A DNA stretch of 43,896 nt from Magnaporthiopsis rhizophila. Taxonomy: Eukaryota > Ascomycota > Sordariomycetes > Magnaporthales > Magnaporthaceae. The stretch is from assembly GCA_003049465.1 (NCBI GenBank), contig PYSS01000194.1, positions 1 to 43,896 on the forward strand, given 5' to 3'. This document shows, one piece after another, positions 1 through 9,306 of this stretch. Numbering within the stretch: position 1 is the first letter of the stretch; every line of letters begins with the position of its first letter. The position numbers and the translations under genes were made by a program. The notes beneath the pieces are model-generated. The model saw only the letters and a list, made by a program, of their open reading frames with translations. It was not told the origin of the DNA and did not search any database.

Positions 1-390
1 GCCCCCTCCAGTCACCGACGTATCTGATCTTTTGACCGTCGCCGCCTTCTCTTGTGGGTCTTTTGCCTGCAGACTGTGGATATCTCCCCGATTCTGTTTG
101 ATTCTGCTACTGATTCGCCCTCCTGCGCCACCGGTATAAAGTCCCTCCCTCTCCCCCTCCCTCTCTCCCACCTCCGCTCCTCTCTCTTTTCTTTTCTTCG
201 GCAACAGAGCTTCGACCGACGCAAGTACTCCCCAATCCCCAGCAATGTCCAATGCTTTTCCTGTCCCATTTGCTGTTTCGCCAAACATGAACTGACTTTC
301 GTTCCGACCAGAAGCGTTTCTACCACCGCCAGCAGCAGCAGCAGCGACAACAACAACAACACCACCACCACCACAACCACCACCATCACC
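1..390 (+). promoter_or_regulatory. Promoter and 5' leader of the coiled-coil gene
   Basis: No complete gene is seen here. A TATAAA element lies at 135-140, about 250 bases before the first usable ATG at 391. The stretch between is pyrimidine-rich (CT tracts at 140-200), as is typical of fungal promoters and leaders. Positions 331-390 form a run of CAG, CAA, CAC and ACC trinucleotides ending directly at the ATG. The frame of the downstream gene is open back to about position 52, but it contains no in-frame ATG before 391, so a longer N-terminus would need an exon outside the window. Confidence 0.5.
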
Positions 391-2480
391 ATGTCGGCTG
401 ATGGTCAGCAGCAGCAGCCGGGTACCGAGAACACCCGGCTTGTGATCCGCGTAAGTTCTGCGCTCGAGCCTCGTCCCACCACCACCGATTCTCTCAGGGA
501 AATCTGAAATCTGAGTGGCATCTGAATTTATTTTTTTCGATTTTGTCATCCCTTCCCTTTGATTTTTTTTTTTTTTTGATTTTTTCCTTTGTTTCATTTG
601 ACCTTCACCTTCCGGCCTTTTCAACCCTACCTTTTTTCTTTCTTTCCCTCTGCCCCTTTATTACCATCTGCCCTTACTAACTTTCTCAACACTACAAAGA
701 CCCGCCCGCTGCCGCCGCTCGCCGCCGCCCCAGCGCTGCCGGCTCCCGAGTACCCCGCCGCCGGCGAAGATCTCGCGATCATCAAGAAGACGCTGCAGTC
801 TGGCAGCGACGAGGCGTCTCTGCCGGTCCTTGTAAGTAACACCAAACAACTCACCTTGACATCCTTTTTTTTCGCGTATCACACACCTTCACATTCTTTT
901 TTTCCAAATCACACACGACTTCATTTTTTTTCTTTTCCTTTTTCTTTTCCTTTTTCTTTTCCCCTTTCTTTTCCTTTTGCTTTTCCTTTTTCTTTTCCTT
1001 TTTCTTTTCCTTTTTCTTTTCCTTTTTTTTATGCCTTCGATCGAATCCCAGCGCTAACTGATGCACACATATAAAATCAGAGCGGCAGAGCCCACGTCAT
1101 TGTCGACGGGCAACGCGAGACGTTCGAATGCAGGGTAAGTCCCAGTCAGAATTTCATTCAGTCTGCACCCCAGGCTTTTTGCAGTCAGTCGTGATCCATC
1201 ACCGTCGATGGTTCCGTGTTGGTCAAGCTTGGTTTACGGGTCCACCTCGGTCACCAGTCCAGGCCCAGGCATTGGTTTTCCTTTGGGGAGGTCCCGGCTC
1301 AGATCTGGTCACGATGGGTGCTCCGTCTCCATCCTCACCATTTCTGCGGTATCCATGCGTCCAGAGCCAACGTCTTCCTCGCTCCTCCGGCAAAGGAGGC
1401 ACAAAGCGGGAGGGAGGAAGGTGTAGGGCTTCGTTCAACTCTCGGCTTCAGCTGGTTTGGGCGGGCACCTCTTCCCGTGTTAACATGAGATTTGTGGAAT
1501 GCATTTCGGGCACTTTGTCCGCAGTGTTCCTTGGTCTCGCTCCTCCGGGAGCGATCCAAGGGGGGGAAGGCTCTACGGACACCACTGACTGCACCCGCCA
1601 CACCCACGGCGCCGACAAGCACCTCCTGGTTCATCGAAGCATGGGCTTCATTTTCTGATCTCTAGGGGTCTACACGAATCGGAGTACTTGGACGCGTCGT
1701 GGTTCACGCACTAACCAGGGGGGCGCGCATCCACTTTTTTCCCAACTTGGACGACAGCGAGCTCGCGAGGATTTTGGTCCTAGCCTGCTTTCTTTCCCTT
1801 GAGGATTTCAGTGTGATGTGCGGACTGGTCTTGCGCGCATTTCACAAGGCTGGCGAGATCCACTCTCTTCTTGCCAGGGGGAGGGTGGATCGAACCGCCT
1901 CTCGAAGCCTTCACTTTGAGACCCCGGGGGAGTGGTGGTGGCAGCGAGGACTTACTCAGCAAAAATATTTTTGCTGACTGGGTGAAAACATCTTTTACAG
2001 TTCCATGACGAGACCGAGGAGCTTTTCGACAGCATGGGGCTCGAGGAGATGAGGGTGATGCTCAAGGACATGCTCCTTCACACGCATGCCCAAGAGATCA
2101 CCACCCAGTCCGACGCAAACCTGCTGATGACCATCAACAAGGGTGCGCTGGACCTTTATCGCCAGGTCCAAGTCTTACAGAAGAAGAGCGATGAGTCTCA
2201 GAATCAGGAGGGAGGTGGAAGTATTGGCAAGGAGCAAAAGGCCATCAACAAGGTGAAAGAAATCATGAAGAAGGACCACAAGCGGGTGCACCAAATCGAG
2301 GCAGAAAGCAGGAAGCAGGCGGCCAAGATCGTGGCCCTCAAGAGCACGGCCGAGGAGCAGGCGGCCGAGATCGTGGCCCTCAAGAGCACGGCCGAGCGGC
2401 AAGCGGCCCAGATCCAGGCCCTCAGGACCGCAGTCGGGAAGCTGTTGAACTGGGCCGAGGCCAAGGAGCACATGCCGTAG
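391..2480 (+). CDS. Coiled-coil protein of unknown function (four exons)
   Basis: Exons are 391-450, 700-831, 1081-1134 and 2001-2480, giving 241 residues. All donors are GTAAGT. Branch points are visible: CTAAC near 675 and 1055, CTGAC near 1975. The protein begins with a short Gln-rich segment, then a Pro/Ala-rich stretch (about 21-45). A central part includes SGRAHVIVDGQRETFECR across exon 3. The C-terminal half is a long coiled coil (about 115-232) rich in Lys, Glu, Ala and Gln. Inside it, residues 188-229 are three tandem 14-residue (double-heptad) units related to QAAEIVALKSTAE, encoded by 42-bp repeats. I do not recognise the family. The splice model keeps one open frame and ends at TAG 2480. 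The third intron (866 nt) is unusually long for such a fungus. A scaffold or adaptor role is only a guess from the coiled coil. Confidence 0.7.
925..1029 (+). repeat. Pyrimidine microsatellite, (TTTTCC/TTTTTC)n
   Basis: The second intron (832-1080) of the coiled-coil gene carries about 100 bases of almost pure pyrimidine on the plus strand, built of imperfect 5-6-base units such as CTTTTCC and CTTTTTC. It sits upstream of the GCTAAC branch point and may act as an extended polypyrimidine tract. It is length-variable sequence by nature. Confidence 0.85.
2316..2441 (+). repeat. Three tandem 42-bp coding repeats
   Basis: Units start at 2316, 2358 and 2400. Units 1 and 2 match at 39 of 42 bases by eye; unit 3 is more diverged. 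Each encodes 14 residues, that is two heptads, so copy number changes preserve both the reading frame and the coiled-coil register. Confidence 0.85.
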
Positions 2481-2780
2481 ATACCGGGCAGGCAGGGAAC
2501 CAGGAGGAAAAAGGGGTGTCTTTACTTATTTGTTCCTGTTTCGCGTTGCTTTTCCCCTTTCCTCCTGACATTTTCGTCTTTTGTACCACGAGGCGTAGGG
2601 AAGGCAGGCATCACGGTACCGCCACCCTCGATGACTGGCTCGGGAGTAGTGGTACATCCAGAGTTTTGTTTGATACCCATACAATGAACTGAGCTACTGA
2701 TGGAATTTCACATTTTTCACCCTTTGCGAACTTGCTTTCTTTCACCCTATAGCCGTGTTAATTAATACAAAAACGCCCGG

Positions 2781-3929
2781 CTACGCAGATGACATCTCCC
2801 CACCATCCTCCTTGTTGGTGGCCTTGCCCTGGCGCAGCAGGCTCAGCGGGCGGACAACGGACGACAGAGACAGCAGCATCAGAACGTCCAGGACCTCCTT
2901 CCCGCCGACCTCGAGCTCGTAGTCCTCCACGTTGTACACGCGCAGTTGGCCCTCCATGCGCGCACACCCGACATCGCCCACGCGGTCGAATCTGGCCACC
3001 ACGGGGTTGCCGCTGGCGGTGCGCTCGTCGACCGAGACGAGCTTGAAGGCGCTGTGGTGGCTGTTGATGGGCCTCTGGGTGGAGGTGATGGCAACAGCAG
3101 CAGCAGCAGTACCATCATCAGGCTCATCGGCGGCGGCAGCAACAGGGTCGCCATTGCCACCGTCATCTTCGTCCACCATGCCGAGCGGGCTCGTGGAGCG
3201 CCAACAGAGCCGCCGTCTTGACTGCGGCAGGTCGATGGTGCCGATGCGGGAGACGGTGTGCGGCGGGAAATAGGCCGTCGCGGTGCCCATGGGCTCGCAG
3301 AGCCAGACCCGCCAGGCTGTATCTGAGGCGCTCAGAACTGCGGCTGGTGAAGGCTCCTGTGTGTGCGAGACAAGATGTACGCGGGGCGGGTTTTCCAAGT
3401 CCGTCAGCCGAAGAGAAGAAGAAGAAGAAGAAAAAAAAGAGGAAGCGGCGCGCAAGGAAAGACATACACCACCCTGGGCGAACCTGCCGATTCTGGCATG
3501 GCGGCCGGCCGTAAAGAGCTGGGCGACCTCGTCAAAGTCATAGACGCGCACGCTGCGGCGCACGCTCCCGACGGCGACGCTCCTCCGACGGGCCCTGCCG
3601 CGGCCGAACTCGGTCAACAGCGTGTAGGCGAGCTCGTGGGTGGCGGCGTCGACGACCGAGAAGCGCATGGCGGCGGCGACATGGCGGCCGAGCTTCGACG
3701 GCGACGGCGGGCGTGCCAGGGCCGAGAGCAGGTAGCGGCGCGAGGGCGCTGGCCGCGGGGCCCCTTGCAGCTCATCGAGCCCAGCGCCGCAGACGACGGA
3801 GCGGTGCCAGGGGTGCTTTTTTCTGCTCTCCTGCTTGTTGGTACTATTGCTGCTGCTTGCACTGCCACCGTGCTTGCGGCTTGATGATGATGTGCCAAGC
3901 GCGCAAAAGGATATGGCTATGCAGGCCAT
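2781..3929 (-). CDS. Hypothetical protein, possibly tubby/LURP-one-like fold
   Basis: The frame is open on the minus strand, and the ATG at 3929 is its first in-frame ATG. A good intron lies at 3467-3357 (GTATGT donor, GCTGAC branch, CACACAG acceptor). Exons 3929-3468 and 3356-2781 give 345 residues. The intron is 111 nt, in frame and stop-free, so retention would add 37 residues encoded partly by a (GAA)n/(TTC)n tract. Residues 1-85 are Ser/Lys-rich and low-complexity. From about 87 the protein looks folded (MRFSVVDAATHELAYTLLTE, then VRVYDFDEVAQLFTAGRHARIG). It ends with a strand-rich part (FKLVSVDERTASGNPVVARF, then LRVYNVEDYELEVGG) and a hydrophobic helix (EVLDVLMLLSLSSVV). The order 'residual core, value in a cell context, gain/loss term, final helix' resembles fungal tubby/LURP-one-like proteins. 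That is inference, not a firm match. The start could also be at residue 87. Confidence 0.6.
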   Translation of the reverse strand: MACIAISFCALGTSSSSRKHGGSASSSNSTNKQESRKKHPWHRSVVCGAGLDELQGAPRPAPSRRYLLSALARPPSPSKLGRHVAAAMRFSVVDAATHELAYTLLTEFGRGRARRRSVAVGSVRRSVRVYDFDEVAQLFTAGRHARIGRFAQGGVCLSLRAASSFFSSSSSSLRLTDLENPPRVHLVSHTQEPSPAAVLSASDTAWRVWLCEPMGTATAYFPPHTVSRIGTIDLPQSRRRLCWRSTSPLGMVDEDDGGNGDPVAAAADEPDDGTAAAAVAITSTQRPINSHHSAFKLVSVDERTASGNPVVARFDRVGDVGCARMEGQLRVYNVEDYELEVGGKEVLDVLMLLSLSSVVRPLSLLRQGKATNKEDGGEMSSA

Positions 3930-4619
3930 GTTTGGGTCTTTGGCTGTTTGGCGGAGAGGGCGAAAAAGCGAGCTGGGGTGGTCATTTGCGATGAGTGTTC
4001 TGTTGCAGACCCAAAAGAGGTGGAATACTGAGGCAGCAAACGTAGTGGCACAGGTCGCGGGATCAAAGCACGCACTAGAAGCGCAGATCAGGTTTGAGGA
4101 TGGACAGGAATTCTTCCAGACGGCGGCATAGCGGCGCGCGCAAACCGGCGTGATGGGCAGGGTCAGGGATGGCGGGAGTTGAGCATTGACGACAGGACCC
4201 TGAAAATTCGGGGAGAACCAGAGCTGCAAAGATTGACGGCCAGCCGCCCGACCCTGGCCTCGACGTAGCTGTGTGGGCTCTTTGGGCTTCCCCTCACTGG
4301 CTGGCTGCCCCGTAACCGCCAAGCAATCAATGATGCTGCTGCCGCCTGCCTCAATTGGTCATTTAATCTTTTGGTGGGAAAACATCACCTTCTTACGGCA
4401 AGGAAGTACCGGGACAGACTTTACAAATGACGACATTGACATCCCCAATGGGACGGCGTGTTGCATGCGGGGCCTGCCGAACCACAACTCGATATCCCCC
4501 TAATATTGGGTGGCATTCAGAGCAACTACGGGGGGTGATAAATGACCTGGGACCCTGGACAGGGATGGGCTGTAAATTAACCAAAAGATTGCGGGCAATG
4601 CCTCCCCGCCCGCCCCGAC
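3930..4619. other. Intergenic, between two minus-strand genes
   Basis: This stretch holds the upstream region of the hypothetical gene ending at 2781 and the 3' flank of the Dabb gene. The minus-strand frame stays open to about 4322, but without an ATG and with composition unlike a conserved protein. I see no further gene. Confidence 0.5.
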
Positions 4620-5264
4620 CTAGTAGAATCCAGCCGTAAAGTCCAACACGGTCGCCTTCTCCAGGATGTCCGAGATGCTGCCGATAAAGGCCTTGTGTGC
4701 GGGGTCCGTCTTGACATAGTAGTCGCGGTCCTCGATGGAGGCGAACTCGACCACATAGCCATGCGTGGCGCCGTGCTGTCCAGACCAACGGTCAGCGAAA
4801 TGCGTCAGACCCCGACAATGTATGTTTTACTACACGCCCCCAGTTCATCATCATCCCATACATACCTGGAGCCCCTCTGGCGAATGGTCCCTGCCGCCCT
4901 TGAGAGACAGGATGTAGGGCTGCTTTCGGGTTGGATGGATGCATTTGGTCCGCAGGGCTACCAAGCGCTTGTGGGCCTGCGGGAGGCCGGAGATGGATGT
5001 CAGTCAGTGCCGGGACCACCAATGTCCAGACGTCGAAGCACGGGAGCCGACATTACCCACCATGACAACCGCGTCGGGATCGGCGGCCTTCTTCCACTCG
5101 AACAGGACCACGTGCGTGACGTGTCCCGCGTCGGCCTTTGACGTTGCGCTCCCTGCCGTGCTGCTCGAGACGATGCCGCGGCTGCTGAAAGGCCAGAAGA
5201 AAAAGCCAACCAAGGCCAGAAAGGCCAGGGCCGCATAGAGGGGGTTGAACTTTGGTTTGGACAT
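4620..5264 (-). CDS. Membrane-anchored stress-responsive A/B-barrel (Dabb) protein
   Basis: Exons 5264-5061, 4976-4866 and 4775-4620 give 156 residues. The first donor is GTGGGT: it keeps the frame and the alignment with Dabb proteins, whereas the nearby GTAATG would shift the frame. Residues 8-26 are a hydrophobic N-terminal anchor (NPLYAALAFLALVGFFFWPF). The Dabb domain (about 48-156) starts with HVVLFEWKKAADPDAV, continues with CIHPT and SLKGGRDHSPEGLQ, then HGYVVEFASIEDRDYYVKTD and PAHKAF, and ends FTAGFY. These are the hallmark segments of the fungal Dabb family, dimeric alpha+beta barrels named for stress-induced plant proteins. The biochemical role in fungi is not established. The N-terminal anchor suggests attachment to an internal membrane. 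Confidence 0.88.
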
Positions 5265-6107
5265 GTTCCAAGCGCCTTGGGTACCAGTCTCTCCGCGTGT
5301 CGTTCGAAGAGACTCCTTCTGGGAGGGTCATGGACATGGACGGGGTTGTCGTTTATTTTATACTGGCTTGGCGGTGCCGCCGTTCGAAATGAGGGTTGTG
5401 AGGTCCGTGCATGGGGCTAGCTCAGGGGCATGGAGCGCTGGACCCACGCTGCATTCAGCTGCAACGGGGCTCGATTTTCAGCTGGCGCCACACAAGCCAT
5501 GTCTCATCTCAAATGGATGCGTGGGAAAAAAAAAAAAAGAACATCACCAAGACCAACACTCAAAAGCGGGGGAGACATATACAGGCAAGCAGAAATTTGC
5601 AGCACACACAGGCTCCTGGGGCCATTTGTATTCTTGGTCTCGGCCTGTCGCGGCCTGAGCTGGTTCTCTAGAAGCAGTGGAGCAAAACGCGCTGTCACAA
5701 CCAAGACCTTGGCGGATGGCAACTAGACTGCCTACACACTCCAAGGTGCTAGCCCGCATTCAATGGCGCACACTCATCCTTGTGCTTGGGCGCTCTCTTG
5801 GAGTATTCTATCATGATTGGGTGTCTACAGTGCTCTGTGCGACAAAATCATTCCTCGTGCTCCTGCTGTTTGGGAAAGCTCAGTGGCGACACGACGCCGC
5901 GCGGGGGAACGCCACGGGGGTACTTGGCTGGTCGCCATTGGCCAACGGGGGTGGCTGAGCAAGTGATCTCTCTCACCGTCGCCAACCTGAACATGCCAAA
6001 GGGATTTCTTCAAACCGTTTACTTTCGATGGATTGCCAGCTGACCGAATATCCCACGGCAGTAAACAGCCCACTATACATAACAGGACCATCTTGCTTGT
6101 CATCACA
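5265..6107. promoter_or_regulatory. Divergent promoter region, Dabb gene and VPS62-like gene
   Basis: This is 843 bases between two divergent starts, with no supported gene. A run of 13 A lies at 5526-5538. No clear TATA box is near either start. Confidence 0.45.
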
Positions 6108-7673
6108 ATGAGGCCTCAAAGGCCCAGGACGCGTCCCCTGGAGGCTGACCTCGAGAGCCAGCCCCTGCTGCGCAGCCAACAGAACAACGACCCCGGAGAC
6201 GTGGACCAGCCAGCCCAGCCCGACAACACTCAACCCAACAGCCCAGTCTTCACCACGCACAGTGTCCTGCTGCGGGCGCTCTCCCCAGTCCTGCTGCTGC
6301 TGGCTAACGTCTTCGCCATCATGTGGACCCTATACCTCGTCGGCTGGGTGGCCCGGGCGCTGAACCCGACGCCACCCAGCGAGGAACAGCGCGCCCGGGA
6401 CGCGGCGTGGGTCTCGGGCTCCCCGTACTGGGCCGACCGGCAGGCGTGCCGCTGGCTAAGCGTCTACGGGGTCCACCACCTTCGCTGGGACCCGCCGGGT
6501 CTCGAGAGAGGCGATGTTGTTGTTGTTGGAGAAAACAGCACGGGGAGAGCAGTGGTGGTCAGCCAGAATGGTGGTGCAAAGCAGGTCCCCGACTACGTGC
6601 TGCGCCACGCTCCGCTGGTTCATCTGCACTCCGGGGAGAGCTTTTGGCCCGCGAGTGTCGAGGAGCACGTGAAGCACATGCGTCCTCTCAACCATACCGC
6701 ACCGCCAGGTGACACCGCCGACGACGAAGACAGAGATTCTCGGACCCTCCTGAACCTGACGGACCTAGACTCCCTCAATGCCATTCACGGCGGCGCAGCA
6801 GTGTACCTCACTAGCACAGACGACGTGGAGACGAGGCCAAGCTGGCTGAGCAGCCGAGACGCGGTGCCCAGCAGCAGCGGCAGCCAGAACGATGAAAGCA
6901 ACGGCCGCTCGACGGCGCCGGTCGTGCTCGTCCTCGTGGAAAAGGAGACGGCAGCCGACGGCGAGCCCATCATGCTGGACGCCTTCTGGTTCTTCTTCTA
7001 CAGCTACAACCTCGGGCAGACGGTGCTCGGCCTCAGGTTCGGCAACCACGTGGGCGACTGGGAGCACTGCATGGTGCGCTTCGTGCGCGGCGAGCTGACG
7101 GCCATGTTCCTGAGCGAACACGCGGGCGGCCAGGCGTATGCGTGGCGAGCGCTCGAGAAATCAGCAGAAGGGAGCAAGGATGGTGGTGGTGGTGGTGGTG
7201 GTGGTGATAGGCCCGTCATCTACTCGGCCGTCGGCAGCCACGCCATGTACGCCACCCCGGGAGACCACCCCTACGTCCTGCCGTTTGGGATGCTCAAGGA
7301 CGTGACGGACAAAGGCCCTCTGTGGGACTCGGCCAAGAACGCGTGGGCTTACTGGCATGAGCCGTCTGACGAGGACGGGAGTAGTGGCAAAGACGGCGAC
7401 GCAACCCGGCGGGGTGTGTTCAAGCCCGCCGCACCGATCGGGGCGGTAGCGGCCCCGGCAGCGGGCTGGCTGGGATTCCGCGGCCGCTGGGGCGACCAGC
7501 TGTACGGCCTCGGCGACCGACGTCAGTGGCGCCTGTTTAACCAGTACCACTACGTAGCCGGGCCCACGGGGCCTGTGGACAAGCAGCTTTGGCGGAGTAC
7601 AATGTGCCCACAGTCGAGGTGTAAAATATTAGACAGTTTAGAAGCTGGGAGGAAGCGGACGTGGTATACATAG
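6108..7673 (+). CDS. VPS62-like (DUF946) vacuolar sorting membrane protein
   Basis: A single exon of 521 residues; the ATG at 6108 is the first in the frame. Residues 1-50 are polar and cytosolic in type and include an acidic dileucine ExxxLL (E16, L20-L21). One transmembrane segment spans about 54-84. The VPS62/DUF946 region follows (about 110-520), with APLVHLHSGESFWP, LDAFWFFFYSYNLGQ, FGNHVGDWEHCMVRF, VIYSAVGSHAMYATPGDH, WGDQLYGLGDRRQW and GPTGP near the end. Yeast Vps62 is linked to vacuolar protein targeting; the molecular activity of the family is unknown. A GGT microsatellite (about 7178-7206) encodes a run of Gly in a surface loop. The dileucine motif fits AP-3-type delivery to the vacuole, which is inference. 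It is divergent from the Dabb gene, and no functional link is evident. Confidence 0.9.
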   Translation: MRPQRPRTRPLEADLESQPLLRSQQNNDPGDVDQPAQPDNTQPNSPVFTTHSVLLRALSPVLLLLANVFAIMWTLYLVGWVARALNPTPPSEEQRARDAAWVSGSPYWADRQACRWLSVYGVHHLRWDPPGLERGDVVVVGENSTGRAVVVSQNGGAKQVPDYVLRHAPLVHLHSGESFWPASVEEHVKHMRPLNHTAPPGDTADDEDRDSRTLLNLTDLDSLNAIHGGAAVYLTSTDDVETRPSWLSSRDAVPSSSGSQNDESNGRSTAPVVLVLVEKETAADGEPIMLDAFWFFFYSYNLGQTVLGLRFGNHVGDWEHCMVRFVRGELTAMFLSEHAGGQAYAWRALEKSAEGSKDGGGGGGGGDRPVIYSAVGSHAMYATPGDHPYVLPFGMLKDVTDKGPLWDSAKNAWAYWHEPSDEDGSSGKDGDATRRGVFKPAAPIGAVAAPAAGWLGFRGRWGDQLYGLGDRRQWRLFNQYHYVAGPTGPVDKQLWRSTMCPQSRCKILDSLEAGRKRTWYT

Positions 7674-9306
7674 GTAGGTAGTATGATACCTAGCAGATGC
7701 CTCGAGTGTTTGTCTGGTGGCTGGGATGTTCTCCCTTCAAGGCGTCCGAGATTAGGGGTCTCAGCTATCCGTTGATGCACTGTGCTGTTCGCTTCTCCGC
7801 TCGGACATACGAGGGACGAACGACCGAGGAGAAAGACGCCATCGAGAAAGAAAGATTCGTCATCGATCCATCCCCGCTCGTCTTCCAGACCGCTCCATCT
7901 CGGCGTGGCTGGCTAAAAGAGAGGCCGGGCATCTTCGTATCTCTTTGCTTAGGTACATTCTCTAGCTTCTGTTTTTGCTTGCTCCCAGCCCAGATCCCAG
8001 GACTCTCCGCAGACCCCACCCCCACTTCTATCCCACCAAACGATCCCATCGCCCCGACCTCCCTTTTTTTTTTTCCGGCTTCCTCTTTTTCCCGCGCCTT
8101 TTGCCAAGATGAGCAAGTTAGGCAGCGCGTTATAATGTTGGCGGAGAAAACACTCAGCCAGCTGCGCTCCCATGAGTCGGCGATGGGGGACATAAATAAC
8201 AGGACATCCCGACGTATCCCCGCCGTCCAATCCGGCAGGGCTGCGATGGCTGGGGACGGACGTTGTGTGTCGAGGACCCTTGGCCCCTCGTCTGCTTGGC
8301 GTCAATGGTCTAGGTCTAGCTCGCAAACGACTAGCTCCGATGGCAAACGTCGGATGGTGTGTTCACGTCGCGCTGATCCAACCCCTCCATTCTATGTACC
8401 ATCCCGCACGCATCCGGTATCTACTAGTGGCTCTCGGCACGCCTAGACAGCTGGGCACGTTGTCGCCCCAGCACATACCTAGGTACCTACCCTAGATTAA
8501 CGATAGCCGGCTGGACTCCTCGCTCGGCCGACGGATCCGCACGACATCCCGCTATGCAGCCCATTCATTCCCCTGGCCGATCCAGACGGCATCCGTCCTC
8601 TCCCGATATCGTCGCCCGTTTTATGTATTTGTCATCGGGCAGCGTCGGTCCTTTTGCGCCCTCGGAATGCATGTCACTCTGGCTCGGCGGAGTCCGGCAG
8701 TCCGCGCATTTCCGCCATGTCCAGTACAACAGCACCGCCCATCCCCTGTACGTATCACCGGCACGGCGAATGGCTATCTCTTTCGCTTGCCGGACCAACG
8801 ATGTCCTATCTCTCTTATTAGGCTCTCCTTTTTTCTTGGGGAAAGCATGTGATCCCCGAATTCCGGGTTGCCTTCTTTCTTTTACACGCCGACACACAGA
8901 CGCACACTTAAAAAAAAAAAAAAAAAGGCAGCTAGTTGTTCCACCGTTCCATGCAGGGCTCGAACGCCTCCCTTGCATCGGCCGGACAGGAATCGAACGG
9001 CCTCCGGCCTCGATCGCGGACGTCACCGAAATGTTTTCAATCGTTTTCTTTCTGCATGCAGCTACCCAAAGTCGTGTAGCGGAGTATCGCATTTATAGGT
9101 ATCCTTTCATGTCAACGACGTGCGGGGTCTAATAAGCAGCAATACACACGAGGAGCCGGACACGAAACGCAGGTTCTGTAACGGCATCTTGAGAAGAGAA
9201 CAATCTAAGGCCAGGTTTCGATGCGGGTGCGGAAAGAACCGGAGAAATCAAGTCGCTGTAGCCTGTCACAGACACGAACGCGACGCGAGAGCTACATCCC
9301 GCAACA
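7674..9306. other. Long intergenic stretch (1.6 kb)
   Basis: The open frames here (up to about 250 codons) have no family features and overlap each other on both strands, so I call none. It holds the 3' flank of the VPS62-like gene and the upstream region of the SIS gene. Visible items are TAGGTAGGTAG near 7673, the palindrome TAGGTACCTA at 8480-8489, a pyrimidine tract with poly-T near 8060-8100, and 17 A at 8910-8926. Confidence 0.45.

Noticed and set aside
1880..1900. B-box-like GGTTCGATCC on the minus strand inside the long intron
   Set aside because: The flanks do not form a T stem, and no acceptor or anticodon stem can be drawn.
4312..4322. N-terminal extension of the hypothetical gene to 4322
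   Set aside because: The extended frame begins at a TTG; there is no in-frame ATG before 3929.
7697..8446. 249-codon plus-strand frame downstream of the VPS62-like gene
   Set aside because: No ATG-context or domain support; it includes CT-rich, promoter-like sequence and overlaps equal-sized frames on the other strand.
8950..9005. Two tRNA B-box-like words (GTTCGAGCC, GTTCGATTCC) on the minus strand
   Set aside because: Neither has a pairing T stem or a complete cloverleaf; probably chance.
8565..9092. 175-codon minus-strand frame upstream of the SIS gene
   Set aside because: It reads through the 17-A run as poly-Phe and has no recognisable features.
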